Source: a virus
DNA: 30,597 nt
Strand: one strand, 5' to 3'
Virus record (IMG/VR): IMGVR_UViG_3300043436_000707
Span: 1 to 30,597 of that record
The position numbers and the translations under genes were made by a program. A model generated the notes under the pieces. It did no database searches. It had not been told where the DNA came from and worked only from the letters and a program-made list of their open reading frames with translations. Positions 16,159 to 22,145 of the stretch are shown here, piece by piece. Position 1 is the first letter of the stretch, and every line of letters starts with the position of its first letter.

Positions 16159-16380
16159 ATGAATAACTACAAATTAACATTTGACAACGGACAAATTATT
16201 GAGATCAAAATTGACCTTACAAATCCAAAATCATATATGAATTTAGAGGCATTTTGTGTTCATCACATTACTAAAAACAATTTAACAAATTGCCATATTC
16301 AAAAACCAAATGGAGAAATTGGTAGAATTGTAAAAAGTGGATCATATCATTGGAATCACAATGGATTTTCTTTTTGCTAA
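16159..16380 (+). CDS. Small early protein of unknown function
   Basis: The 73-residue protein is the first gene after the early promoter. It begins YKLTFDNGQIIEIKIDL, a beta hairpin, then a helix around EAFCVHHITKN and a second beta part (CHIQKPNGEIGRIV), ending HWNHNGFSFC. No known domain is recognised. First-expressed small phage proteins often act on host functions, but nothing in the sequence shows this. A terminator-like hairpin follows at 16391 and separates it from the rest of the operon, so this gene is likely the most highly transcribed of the early set. Confidence 0.75.
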   Translation: MNNYKLTFDNGQIIEIKIDLTNPKSYMNLEAFCVHHITKNNLTNCHIQKPNGEIGRIVKSGSYHWNHNGFSFC

Positions 16381-16390
16381 ATTAACACCG

Positions 16391-16416
16391 TGCCGGGCGG
16401 ATTCCCGGCAATTTTT
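16391..16416 (+). terminator. Terminator or attenuator inside the early operon
   Basis: TGCCGGG (16391-16397) pairs perfectly with CCCGGCA (16404-16410) around a 6-base loop, followed by ATTTTT. It lies after the first early gene and before the rest, so it probably sets a lower level for downstream genes. Confidence 0.75.
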
Positions 16417-16429
16417 AAACAACAACAAT

Positions 16430-16540
16430 ATGTGGAATCTATTAAAAACAATTGACAAAAATGACATTGCAGGTTTAGTTATCGTTTTAACAGCCGGTGC
16501 AATTTGTGTGAAACTTATGTATATCGTTGGAAACATTTAA
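16430..16540 (+). CDS. 36-residue membrane protein
   Basis: ATG 16430 follows an A-rich leader (AACAACAACAAT) like those of other genes here. The short product has an amphipathic N terminus (MWNLLKTIDKND) and one transmembrane helix (IAGLVIVLTAGAICVKLMYI). The frame is open from 16337, but that upstream part overlaps the previous gene and the terminator and is probably untranslated. The function is unknown. A single-TM early peptide could act at the host membrane; that is only inference. Confidence 0.55.
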   Translation: MWNLLKTIDKNDIAGLVIVLTAGAICVKLMYIVGNI

Positions 16541-16551
16541 TCACTACGGCA

Positions 16552-16740
16552 ATGATCTACAAAATCACATTCAAAGACAATTCCGGTTATTACACCGTGA
16601 CAAAAGATTTTGCCAACACAGATGATTTAGGCAAATACATCCAGAATGAAATGGCCAATTATGGCGGAAAAGAAATAGGCATTGAGGAATTTGAATCAAT
16701 GCAGGAAATGTTAGAAAAACGATATGAGGGTAAAAATTAA
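16552..16740 (+). CDS. Small early protein of unknown function
   Basis: ATG 16552 gives 62 residues: MIYKITFKDNSGYYTVTKDF, then a helix (DDLGKYIQNEMANY) and an acidic C-terminal helix (EEFESMQEMLEKRYEG). The frame is also open to an ATG at 16504 inside the previous gene, but the later start is more likely because the open start would overlap 37 bases. The beta-then-helix layout repeats that of the first early gene (YKLTFDNG against YKITFKDNS), so the two may be distant relatives. Function unknown. Confidence 0.65.
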   Translation: MIYKITFKDNSGYYTVTKDFANTDDLGKYIQNEMANYGGKEIGIEEFESMQEMLEKRYEGKN

Positions 16741-16930
16741 TCACGGTGAATTGCACCAAAAGGTGGCAGACGATTTGAACAAACGAGGGATTCTGCCACC
16801 ACGCAAAGACAAATGGGAATCGCACAATGTGCAGATGGCCATTTCAAGAAAATTAAATTATCCCCTAATGTGGGAATCAATCAACCGAATTTCAAAACAA
16901 ATGTATGATGAATCAGGAAAAACAAATTAA
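16724..16930 (+). CDS. Small basic protein, possible DNA-binding, unknown
   Basis: The 68-residue product is basic and helical (HGELHQKVADDLNKRGILPP, then NVQMAISRKLNYPLMWESIN). The predicted helices with a short turn could form a helix-turn-helix, but no clear family is recognised. It overlaps the preceding gene by 17 bases and the ERF gene by 26, typical of tightly packed early phage genes. It could be an accessory of the recombination gene that follows. Confidence 0.6.
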   Translation: MRVKINHGELHQKVADDLNKRGILPPRKDKWESHNVQMAISRKLNYPLMWESINRISKQMYDESGKTN

Positions 16931-17525
16931 TCCATTAGCCGATATACAGGCAAAATTAAAAGCACCCAAAGGTCAATTTAATTCATTTGGGAAATACCAT
17001 TACAGATCAGCCGAAGATATTTTGGAGGCAGTCAAAAAAGTTGTGAATCCAATGGGGTTTGCGATTACATTGACAGATGATTTAATTTTTGCTGAGGGCC
17101 GTTGGTATATCAAATCGGTTGCTGAATTGACAAATGGCAAACAAACATTTAGTTCAATAGGATTGGCACGTGAAGAAGAAACCAAAAAGGGAATGGATGG
17201 ATCGCAGATTACAGGTGCAGCATCAAGTTACGCAAGAAAGTACGCATTAAACGGATTATTTGCCATTGATGACACAAAGGATTCAGATGCAACAAATGAT
17301 CACGGCAAATCGCAGGAATCAAAGCCACAGGCCAAAACAGGAATGCCAGCACCATCACAATTTGACATTGAGTTCAAAGAATTGATTGCAGATGTAGAAA
17401 ATACAACATCAACCATTCAATTGAAATCAGTTTGGGAAAAATTGACAGCGGAGGCAAAAGCAAATAAAGAAATTCAGCAATTATTTAATGATTGGAAATC
17501 AAAATTGTCACAAATAAACAGATAA
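16905..17525 (+). CDS. erf: ERF-family single-strand annealing recombinase
   Basis: The 206-residue protein carries the ERF core at about residues 8-140: PLADIQAKLKAPKGQFNSFG, YHYRSAEDILEAVKKVV, then DGSQITGAASSYARKYALNG, where GxxxSYxRRYaL is the family's most conserved line, and FAIDDTKDSDA. ERF proteins anneal complementary single strands and support recombination-dependent replication and genome circularisation. The C-terminal third is a separate helical region (VENTTSTIQLKSVWEKL). An ATG doublet (16905, 16908) makes the first residue uncertain. The next gene but one encodes an SSB-like protein, a usual partner. No phage exonuclease is evident beside it, though a VRR-NUC gene lies at 21276. 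Confidence 0.9.
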   Translation: MMNQEKQINPLADIQAKLKAPKGQFNSFGKYHYRSAEDILEAVKKVVNPMGFAITLTDDLIFAEGRWYIKSVAELTNGKQTFSSIGLAREEETKKGMDGSQITGAASSYARKYALNGLFAIDDTKDSDATNDHGKSQESKPQAKTGMPAPSQFDIEFKELIADVENTTSTIQLKSVWEKLTAEAKANKEIQQLFNDWKSKLSQINR

Positions 17526-17528
17526 CCT

Positions 17529-17993
17529 ATGAAAAATCAATTAATGGCCGTTGATGGCCAAATCCTAGAATTAAGCAAAAAAGAAATCACGCAGTTGGCC
17601 GAAAACTTTATGGCCAACGCAGATTCAATCAACACCGTGAAATTGGCGGCACAATTGGCGAAATTCACGCATTTATCAGCCGAAATGGATAAATTATTAA
17701 AAGAGCATTTATTTGTTGATTTGCGCCAAAATAAGGATGGCAAATTATCAGCATTTGGTGTGGACTTTTCAGAAATGGAGGGCGGTGTAAAATATGATTA
17801 TTCAGAAACCGAATCGTGGTGCAAATTACAATTTGAAATTGATCGCCTAAAAGACAAACAAAAAGAAATTGAGGCATTTTGTAAGGCATTGAAATCAAAG
17901 GTTTCTATATTGGATGAAGAAACAGGTGAGTTGGCAGATTTTTATCCACCATCGAAATCATCCACAACCACAATCAAAAAAGTAATTAAATAA
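17529..17993 (+). CDS. Unknown protein between ERF and SSB-like genes
   Basis: This 154-residue protein is acidic and helical. Its centre (GVDFSEMEGGVKYDYSETES) precedes a coiled-coil-like helix (DRLKDKQKEIEAFCKALKS) and a Ser/Thr-rich basic tail (SSTTTIKKVIK). I do not recognise a named domain. Placement 3 bases after the recombinase and 21 bases before the SSB-like gene suggests that it serves in the same recombination or single-strand-handling set. The role is inference from context only. Confidence 0.7.
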   Translation: MKNQLMAVDGQILELSKKEITQLAENFMANADSINTVKLAAQLAKFTHLSAEMDKLLKEHLFVDLRQNKDGKLSAFGVDFSEMEGGVKYDYSETESWCKLQFEIDRLKDKQKEIEAFCKALKSKVSILDEETGELADFYPPSKSSTTTIKKVIK

Positions 17994-18014
17994 ACAATCT
18001 AAATAAAAAATCAA

Positions 18015-18323
18015 ATGGCACGTTTAGTAAGCATTAAAATTGACCTTTCAAAAATTGACAAATCACGAATCTTTGAAAGCCAAAAAACAGGGGCAAAATA
18101 TCTGGACATTACAGGTGTATTAACAGACACACCAGATCAATACGAAAACAATGGATTCGTAAAGCAGAACACAACAAAAGAGGAACGTGAGGCAGGATTA
18201 AAATTGCCAATTATCGGTAATTTTAAATTGTTGAAAATCTTAAATGATCCGGGCGCACCTGTTTCGGCACAGCCTATTCAACGTAAAGTCAATCCAATTG
18301 AAACAGATGAATTACCATTTTAG
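18015..18323 (+). CDS. SSB-like protein with DELPF acidic tip
   Basis: The 102-residue protein ends in ETDELPF, matching the acidic, aromatic-ended tip of bacterial SSB (D-D-x-P-F) that recruits repair and replication proteins. Before it lies a flexible Pro-rich stretch (DPGAPVSAQPIQRKVNP). The first 75 residues (LVSIKIDLSKIDKSRIF, TGAKYLDITGVLTDTPDQY and IIGNFKLLKI) could form a small OB-type beta barrel. It follows ERF in the early cluster. The tip is seen directly; the single-stranded DNA binding role is inference. It could instead be a protein that only mimics the SSB tail to dock host partners. Confidence 0.65.
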   Translation: MARLVSIKIDLSKIDKSRIFESQKTGAKYLDITGVLTDTPDQYENNGFVKQNTTKEEREAGLKLPIIGNFKLLKILNDPGAPVSAQPIQRKVNPIETDELPF

Positions 18324-18325
18324 CA

Positions 18326-18595
18326 ATGAGAAAAATTGTAGATAGTTACACAACACGGCACGGAGAATTGAGGGCAATTTATTCCGTTGCAACGGCCAAT
18401 TTAAAGCACAGAGATATTGAAATCGGTGCGGTGTATGAATTGGAATACCGGTTGGGAAAACAGGTTTTATTTTTGAAATCTGAATTAGATCACGTAACTG
18501 ATGGAAATCGCACATTGTTTTTTAAACATCCCGATCCAGAACGCAGATTGATTGGAATCCCTATTATGTCAATCATTAGATACGTGAAAAAATGA
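18326..18595 (+). CDS. Small early protein of unknown function
   Basis: The 89-residue basic product looks beta-rich (RHGELRAIYSVATANLKHRD, then YELEYRLGKQVLFLKSELD and ERRLIGIPIMSIIRYVKK). No domain is recognised and there is no signal or membrane segment. It begins 2 bases after the SSB-like gene stop and its own stop overlaps the next ATG as ATGA, so it is part of the same polycistronic unit. Confidence 0.65.
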   Translation: MRKIVDSYTTRHGELRAIYSVATANLKHRDIEIGAVYELEYRLGKQVLFLKSELDHVTDGNRTLFFKHPDPERRLIGIPIMSIIRYVKK

Positions 18596-18702
18596 GCATA
18601 GAAACAAAAATAGATTTGGTATTTTATTGGGCCATAGCACAAATGTTTTTTACGATATTAGGTGCATTAATCAATATTTATAATGAAAACAAAAACAAAT
18701 AA
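18592..18702 (+). CDS. 36-residue membrane protein
   Basis: ATG 18592 overlaps the previous stop in an ATGA junction. The product is MSIETKIDLV then a hydrophobic helix (FYWAIAQMFFTILGALINIY) and a charged end (NENKNK). One transmembrane helix is clear. The overlap and the otherwise empty space support it as a real gene. It is too short for standard gene callers. Function unknown. Confidence 0.55.
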   Translation: MSIETKIDLVFYWAIAQMFFTILGALINIYNENKNK

Positions 18703-18856
18703 AACAAACGAATTGGGGTACACGTTCAATCAGGTTTGGGCGCATATCGCAAAAGAATTAGAAAATAATTTAGAAAAATTAAATAAAATTCAACCTAAAC
18801 AACATAATTATGGTAACGTTTCAGCAATATCACCAAAGCAATCCGCATCTTTATGA
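18683..18856 (+). CDS. 57-residue protein of unknown function
   Basis: ATG 18683 starts inside the end of the previous small gene and the frame runs to TGA 18854-18856, overlapping the next gene by 47 bases. The product is basic and polar with a central helix (QVWAHIAKELENNLEKLNKI). It fills a stretch (18703-18809) with no other candidate, and the composition of its first 40 codons is like other genes here. The long overlap at the end makes it less certain. Confidence 0.4.
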   Translation: MKTKTNKTNELGYTFNQVWAHIAKELENNLEKLNKIQPKQHNYGNVSAISPKQSASL

Positions 18857-19088
18857 GTTGTACAAAGCGATTGCAATGCAGTTAATTCAACAAAATCGCA
18901 AGGTAATTGGATCAGGATACATATTCCAAAAAATGCGTTTTGAATTTCAGTTCACCACCAATGGCGATCCTTTCAAAATCAACAACAATTTTGCGCCAAT
19001 GTATGCACGCAAATTTGTTTTGGAACATCCGCAATTTGGACACCTGTTTAAATTTAAGCAGTTGAAAAGTAGTTTATTAATGTCATAG
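18810..19088 (+). CDS. Conserved phage hypothetical protein
   Basis: The 92-residue protein has a pattern I have seen in unnamed proteins of many phages: FxxYHxxNPHLYELYKAIA, a GSGYIFQKMRFE line and FKINNNFAPMYARKFV, then EHPQFGHLF. The FKINNN-x-AP-x-YAR line is the most distinctive part. No function is established to my knowledge. It ends just before the promoter-like box of the structured RNA at 19092. It begins with ATGGTAACG and overlaps the small frame before it. Confidence 0.75.
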   Translation: MVTFQQYHQSNPHLYELYKAIAMQLIQQNRKVIGSGYIFQKMRFEFQFTTNGDPFKINNNFAPMYARKFVLEHPQFGHLFKFKQLKSSLLMS

Positions 19089-19091
19089 TAT

Positions 19092-19099
19092 TATATTTG
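19092..19099 (+). promoter_or_regulatory. Promoter-like box TATATTTG before the structured RNA
   Basis: The box lies 3 bases after the previous stop and 5 bases before the first hairpin, so a start about 7 bases downstream would place the RNA 5' end at its first stem. No clear TTTG is seen at -33. Confidence 0.5.
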
Positions 19100-19104
19100 T
19101 GATG

Positions 19105-19196
19105 TAATCAGCGAAAGGGGTGAGAGTCTTTCGGTGATTAATTGGGTTTAAAAACCAACAAAGCCGGTCTGTTCTCTCACACAGCCGGCTTTTTTT
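19105..19196 (+). ncRNA. Small structured RNA with complementary hairpin loops
   Basis: About 92 bases fold into three parts. Hairpin 1: TAATCA 19105-19110, CGAAAG 19112-19117, a 10-base loop, CTTTCG 19128-19133, TGATTA 19135-19140; 12 bp with one G-G mismatch. A small hairpin may form at 19142-19159. Hairpin 2 is the terminator at 19160-19196, also with a 10-base loop. Loop 1 contains GTGAGAG (19120-19126) and loop 2 CTCTCAC (19174-19180), perfectly complementary over 7 bases, so a kissing-loop fold is possible. The region has no sensible coding frame, a promoter-like box in front and a T run behind. I know no RNA family that fits. Instead of an independent RNA it could be a leader that controls the HNH gene at 19207. 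Confidence 0.7.
19160..19196 (+). terminator. Intrinsic terminator of the structured RNA
   Basis: AAAGCCGG (19160-19167) pairs with CCGGCTTT (19185-19192), extended by CTG/CAG inside after one unpaired T, and T's continue to 19196. The ATG of the HNH gene is 11 bases further on, so expression of that gene depends on read-through or another start. Confidence 0.85.
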
Positions 19197-19206
19197 ATGT
19201 ACCTAC

Positions 19207-19626
19207 ATGACTTATTCAAAAAAATTACAAAACCCCTTATGGCAAAAAAAGAGATTAGAGATTTTGCAAAGGGATGAATTTCAATGCATCCATTGCGGAT
19301 GTAATAACAAAGAATTACACGTGCATCACAGGTGGTATCAATTTGGGAAAGATATTTGGGATTATCCTGATTCGTGTTTTGAAACATTATGTTTTGAATG
19401 CCACGAATATGTTGAAATGTGCATAAAAGATGCAACAAGTGATTTGCAGCTATTAATTAGAAAAACTGCATTAGATCAGCATGATTATGATTGCATTGGT
19501 AGATTATTAATTCATCTTTCTGATGAAGGTTATAGAAATTATAATCCTAGAAAATTAGTTGATGCTATTGATTATATAATCAATGATAATCTGATTGATA
19601 TTCTTATAAAAAACAGATTAATATGA
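19207..19626 (+). CDS. HNH-type endonuclease-like protein
   Basis: This 139-residue protein has an HNH core: WQKKRLEILQRDEFQCIHCG with the first Cys pair (Cys27, Cys30), LHVHHRWYQFG (His38, His40, His41), DYPDSCFETLCFECHEY with the second Cys pair (Cys62, Cys65) and His66. The Cys pairs hold a structural zinc and the His residues the catalytic metal. The last 65 residues are helical and unrecognised. The gene is more AT-rich than its neighbours with different codon use (more AGA, TTA and GAT). It lies just after the structured RNA, so it may be a recently acquired or homing-type insertion. Packaging-linked HNH proteins usually lie next to terminase; this one does not. Confidence 0.75.
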   Translation: MTYSKKLQNPLWQKKRLEILQRDEFQCIHCGCNNKELHVHHRWYQFGKDIWDYPDSCFETLCFECHEYVEMCIKDATSDLQLLIRKTALDQHDYDCIGRLLIHLSDEGYRNYNPRKLVDAIDYIINDNLIDILIKNRLI

Positions 19627-20342
19627 AATATTTTTTACACGATTCAAATTCATTTAACGATGAAAAGATCACCGAATTATATTTAGAATTTGGTTATGAG
19701 GGATTGGGTTTGTTTTATACAATATTGGAAAAACTTGCATTTCAGGAAAAGCCGATCAAAACAATAGTGTTAAAACACCAATTAAACGTTGGTAAAAAGT
19801 TGGAAAAATGTTGGGCATTTATGGAACAAATTGATTTAATTTCAACAAACAATGGCGAAACATTTAATAAACAATTGCTAAATTTTAGTGAAAAGTACCA
19901 AATAAAAAAGGAAAAAAATTCAAAACGAATTGCAGAATGGCGTGAAAATCAATCATTTAGCGAAAATGTAACACGTTACGAAAGTGTTGGTAACACACCT
20001 AAATTAAATAAAAGTAAAGTAAAAGAAAGTAAAGTAAATAGAATAGATGAATTTGAGATTTTTTGGGAAGGTTACGGCAAAAAAATAGATCGGTCTAAAT
20101 GTGAAAAGATTTGGAATAAATTGACAGATGAGGAAATCACAAAAATAACAATGACATTTGCCAAATACGTTGAGGCAAACCCGGATATTCAGTTTAGAAA
20201 AAATCCATCTACCTATTTAAACGGCAAATGTTTCAATGATGAAATCATAATCTATCCTAAACAACAACAATACAATGGAAATTCAACCGGTGAAAAACTT
20301 GGAACGAGTGCAGCAAGAATGGCAGCCCTTGCAAAATTTTAA
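19623..20342 (+). CDS. Replication initiator-like protein (DUF4373 / Lin1244 N-terminal domain)
   Basis: The 239-residue protein starts with the DUF4373 pattern: YFLHDSNSFNDEKITELYLE, GYEGLGLFYTILEKLA, a winged-helix type domain to about residue 95. A polar linker follows (residues about 110-140, with NKSKVKESKV), then a C-terminal part FEIFWEGYGKKIDRSKCEKI with KNPSTYLNGKCFNDE, which is seen in replisome organisers and in O-like proteins. Such proteins bind the origin and recruit the host helicase. Repeats and two dyads lie in the linker DNA (19968-20041), a lambda-like origin position. The ATG overlaps the HNH gene stop (ATGA). Confidence 0.8.
   Translation: MKYFLHDSNSFNDEKITELYLEFGYEGLGLFYTILEKLAFQEKPIKTIVLKHQLNVGKKLEKCWAFMEQIDLISTNNGETFNKQLLNFSEKYQIKKEKNSKRIAEWRENQSFSENVTRYESVGNTPKLNKSKVKESKVNRIDEFEIFWEGYGKKIDRSKCEKIWNKLTDEEITKITMTFAKYVEANPDIQFRKNPSTYLNGKCFNDEIIIYPKQQQYNGNSTGEKLGTSAARMAALAKF
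19968..20041 (+). repeat. Candidate replication origin: two dyads and a direct repeat in the initiator gene
   Basis: GTAAC-AC-GTTAC (19968-19979) and GTGTT-GGT-AACAC (19984-19996) are short dyads. AAAGTAAAGTAAAAG (20011-20025) and AAAGTAAAGTAAATAG (20026-20041) are direct repeats. All fall in the linker between the initiator's two domains, as with lambda ori inside O. Low-complexity coding could also explain the direct repeats. Confidence 0.4.
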
Positions 20343-21024
20343 TGGCATAGCGAATACAATTATTAAGGCACAAAGCAAACCAAACATTCGTAATCGATCT
20401 GAGGATGAATTAAAACAGGTTTTGCGTTTGGCAATGCTTATGGTGGGCCTACGTGGTGCAAATATGCCAACAGATGAGGAAAAATACGTATTGCTTGCAT
20501 TTATTAAATCAAATTACGGAAACCAAACACCAGAGGAAATTGCCATTGCATTTGAATATGCAGTTGCAGGCAAATTGAATACTGATTGCAAATGTTATGA
20601 GAATTTTTCGTGTGAATACTTTGGTAGGATAATGAACGCATACATTGAATATGCAAGGCAGGAAACAAAATTAGTGAAAAGGCCAGAAATAGAAGAAAAA
20701 AAACCTGTGCCATCAGATGCAGAATTGAAAGAGTTGGCAATTTATAATGTCAATGCATATGTTGCTAAAATCAAATCATTGGATGCAACAGGTGGCAAAT
20801 TTGATTGGCCAAAAGGGTTGGCATTCCTGTATGACTATTTAGTCAAATATGAAATTTGGCAATGCCCTGAATCAGATCGTGTTGAAATATCGAAACGATT
20901 ACGGCCAAAATACAATGACTTTGAATTGTGGAAAGCAGGGTGCAAAGCGGAGGCATACAAATTGTTTTGCCACCAATTAGCCGAAATGGATATGACATTG
21001 GATCAAAACGGACAAATAATATAA
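20275..21024 (+). CDS. Unknown protein, possible replication accessory or helicase loader
   Basis: The 249-residue protein overlaps the initiator gene by 68 bases, so they are closely linked. It is mainly helical: RSEDELKQVLRLAMLMVGLR, EEIAIAFEYAVAGKLN, then CYENFSCEYFGRIMNAYIEY, and a charged linker (KRPEIEEKKPVPSDAELKEL) before a C-terminal part with WPKGLAFLYDYLV. No Walker motif is seen, so it is not a DnaC/DnaI-type ATPase. A role next to the initiator, like lambda P, is only context. In-frame GTG and TTG codons after 20275 make the start uncertain. Confidence 0.65.
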   Translation: MEIQPVKNLERVQQEWQPLQNFNGIANTIIKAQSKPNIRNRSEDELKQVLRLAMLMVGLRGANMPTDEEKYVLLAFIKSNYGNQTPEEIAIAFEYAVAGKLNTDCKCYENFSCEYFGRIMNAYIEYARQETKLVKRPEIEEKKPVPSDAELKELAIYNVNAYVAKIKSLDATGGKFDWPKGLAFLYDYLVKYEIWQCPESDRVEISKRLRPKYNDFELWKAGCKAEAYKLFCHQLAEMDMTLDQNGQII

Positions 21025-21045
21025 ACCTAAACCAATAACCGACAT

Positions 21046-21279
21046 ATGAAAAAGAATTTGATTTTAACAGCAGTTTTTATCACGATTGGATCAATTGTAT
21101 GTATTGCAATTAATCAGGTCAGAAAACAAAGGAATGGTGGCAAAAAACAAGCAATTGCCAAACGTTCTGAATTTAGTCAGGCATTTATGATGGATACCTT
21201 TGAACCCATTGAGAATTTTGAAATGATTTATTTTGATGATTACAGGGGATTGGTTCAAATTAAACACACGGCAAAATGA
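21046..21279 (+). CDS. Small membrane-anchored protein of unknown function
   Basis: The 77-residue product has an N-terminal hydrophobic segment (KKNLILTAVFITIGSIVCIA, residues 2-22) with no lipobox or clear cleavage site, followed by a basic stretch (RKQRNGGKKQAIAKR) and a soluble acidic part (FEPIENFEMIYFDDYRGL). The basic residues after the segment suggest the C-terminal part stays in the cytoplasm. It overlaps the VRR-NUC gene as ATGA. No family is recognised. Confidence 0.65.
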   Translation: MKKNLILTAVFITIGSIVCIAINQVRKQRNGGKKQAIAKRSEFSQAFMMDTFEPIENFEMIYFDDYRGLVQIKHTAK

Positions 21280-21701
21280 GAAACGAACACGAACACAGAT
21301 TGCAAACGGTGTTGGCCAAATATTTAGATTTGAACAATTACACGTTTTTTGCCATTCCAAACGGTGGATGGAGAAACAAAGCAGTTGCGGCCAAATTAAA
21401 GGCTGAGGGAGTTAAAGCCGGAGTGGCTGATTTATTGATCCTATTACCAAACCAAACGTTTCACGGCTTATTTGTTGAAGTCAAAATTGCAGGCAATTAT
21501 CAACAGCCAAACCAAAAGGATTTCGAGCAGAAAGCAAGGGATTGCGGATATGAATACATAATTGTCCGATCATTGGATGAGTTAATTGAAAAGCTAAAAT
21601 ATTATGAGGGCCAAAGATTTGTGGAACAGGATAAAATTAGTGCAGCATATCGGTCAGGATACATTGATGGCAAATTAGAAAATCAAATGACAATACGATG
21701 A
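21276..21701 (+). CDS. VRR-NUC domain nuclease
   Basis: The 141-residue protein shows the VRR-NUC pattern: EHEHRLQTVLAKYL, FAIPNGGWRNK (family IPNGg-R), GVKAGVADLLIL with Asp52, HGLFVEVK with Glu68 and Lys70, then QQPNQKDFEQKARDCGYEY. Asp52, Glu68 and Lys70 make the PD-(D/E)xK active site. Stand-alone phage VRR-NUC proteins are predicted to cut branched DNA. Together with the ERF protein it could resolve recombination intermediates or debranch DNA before packaging; this is inference. It is in an overlapping gene series with ATGA junctions on both sides. Confidence 0.88.
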   Translation: MRNEHEHRLQTVLAKYLDLNNYTFFAIPNGGWRNKAVAAKLKAEGVKAGVADLLILLPNQTFHGLFVEVKIAGNYQQPNQKDFEQKARDCGYEYIIVRSLDELIEKLKYYEGQRFVEQDKISAAYRSGYIDGKLENQMTIR

Positions 21702-21925
21702 ATATTAACAGACAAAAGGCCATTGATTGGGCCAATGAAAAAATTGCTGATCCTGATTTCACAGAACAGCCAATCAAGGTGAATGCGTGGGAAACAATCC
21801 ACAATCCAAAATTATTTCTGGAAACCTGTGTGGCCCGGCTTACATACGGATCAGAAAGGGAAAAAATTGTAGTTTATAACCGTGTGCGCAATTTTAAAAT
21901 TTTCTACAATGAAATTTCAAGATGA
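21698..21925 (+). CDS. Small early protein of unknown function
   Basis: The 75-residue protein overlaps the nuclease gene as ATGA. It is mixed helical: RQKAIDWANEKIADPDF and NPKLFLETCVARLTYG, then a basic end (REKIVVYNRVRNFKIFYNEI). No domain is recognised. Co-translation with the VRR-NUC protein may indicate a shared process. Confidence 0.65.
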   Translation: MNINRQKAIDWANEKIADPDFTEQPIKVNAWETIHNPKLFLETCVARLTYGSEREKIVVYNRVRNFKIFYNEISR

Positions 21926-22100
21926 GGATATTTTTGTACACGGTGACATTAAATGTTCCGATGGCATAACACGTGAGGAGGCAATTGAAATCATTGAGGA
22001 AATACAGGAATTAATGATATTTCACAAAATCATAAAACTTGATTTGTGCATTGATCCATATAAATTTCCACGTGAATTGTTGGACATAGGCAAACCGTAA
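21909..22100 (+). CDS. Small acidic protein of unknown function
   Basis: ATG 21909 gives 63 residues and a 17-base overlap with the previous gene. The frame is open from a GTG at 21882, but the ATG is more likely. The sequence is DEDIFVHGDIKCSDGITREE, then an Ile/Glu-rich helix (AIEIIEEIQELMIFHKIIKL) and a short C-terminal part with YKFPRELLDIG. It could form a compact alpha/beta fold. Function unknown. Confidence 0.6.
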   Translation: MKFQDEDIFVHGDIKCSDGITREEAIEIIEEIQELMIFHKIIKLDLCIDPYKFPRELLDIGKP

Positions 22101-22145
22101 AAATACAAGGCAATAAATGGCCGGAATTAACAAAAAAACAAACCG

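Noticed and set aside
20011-20041. CRISPR-like or microsatellite reading of the AAAGTAAAGTAAA repeats
   Set aside because: There are only two copies, directly adjacent and in frame within the initiator gene, so an origin or linker reading is better.
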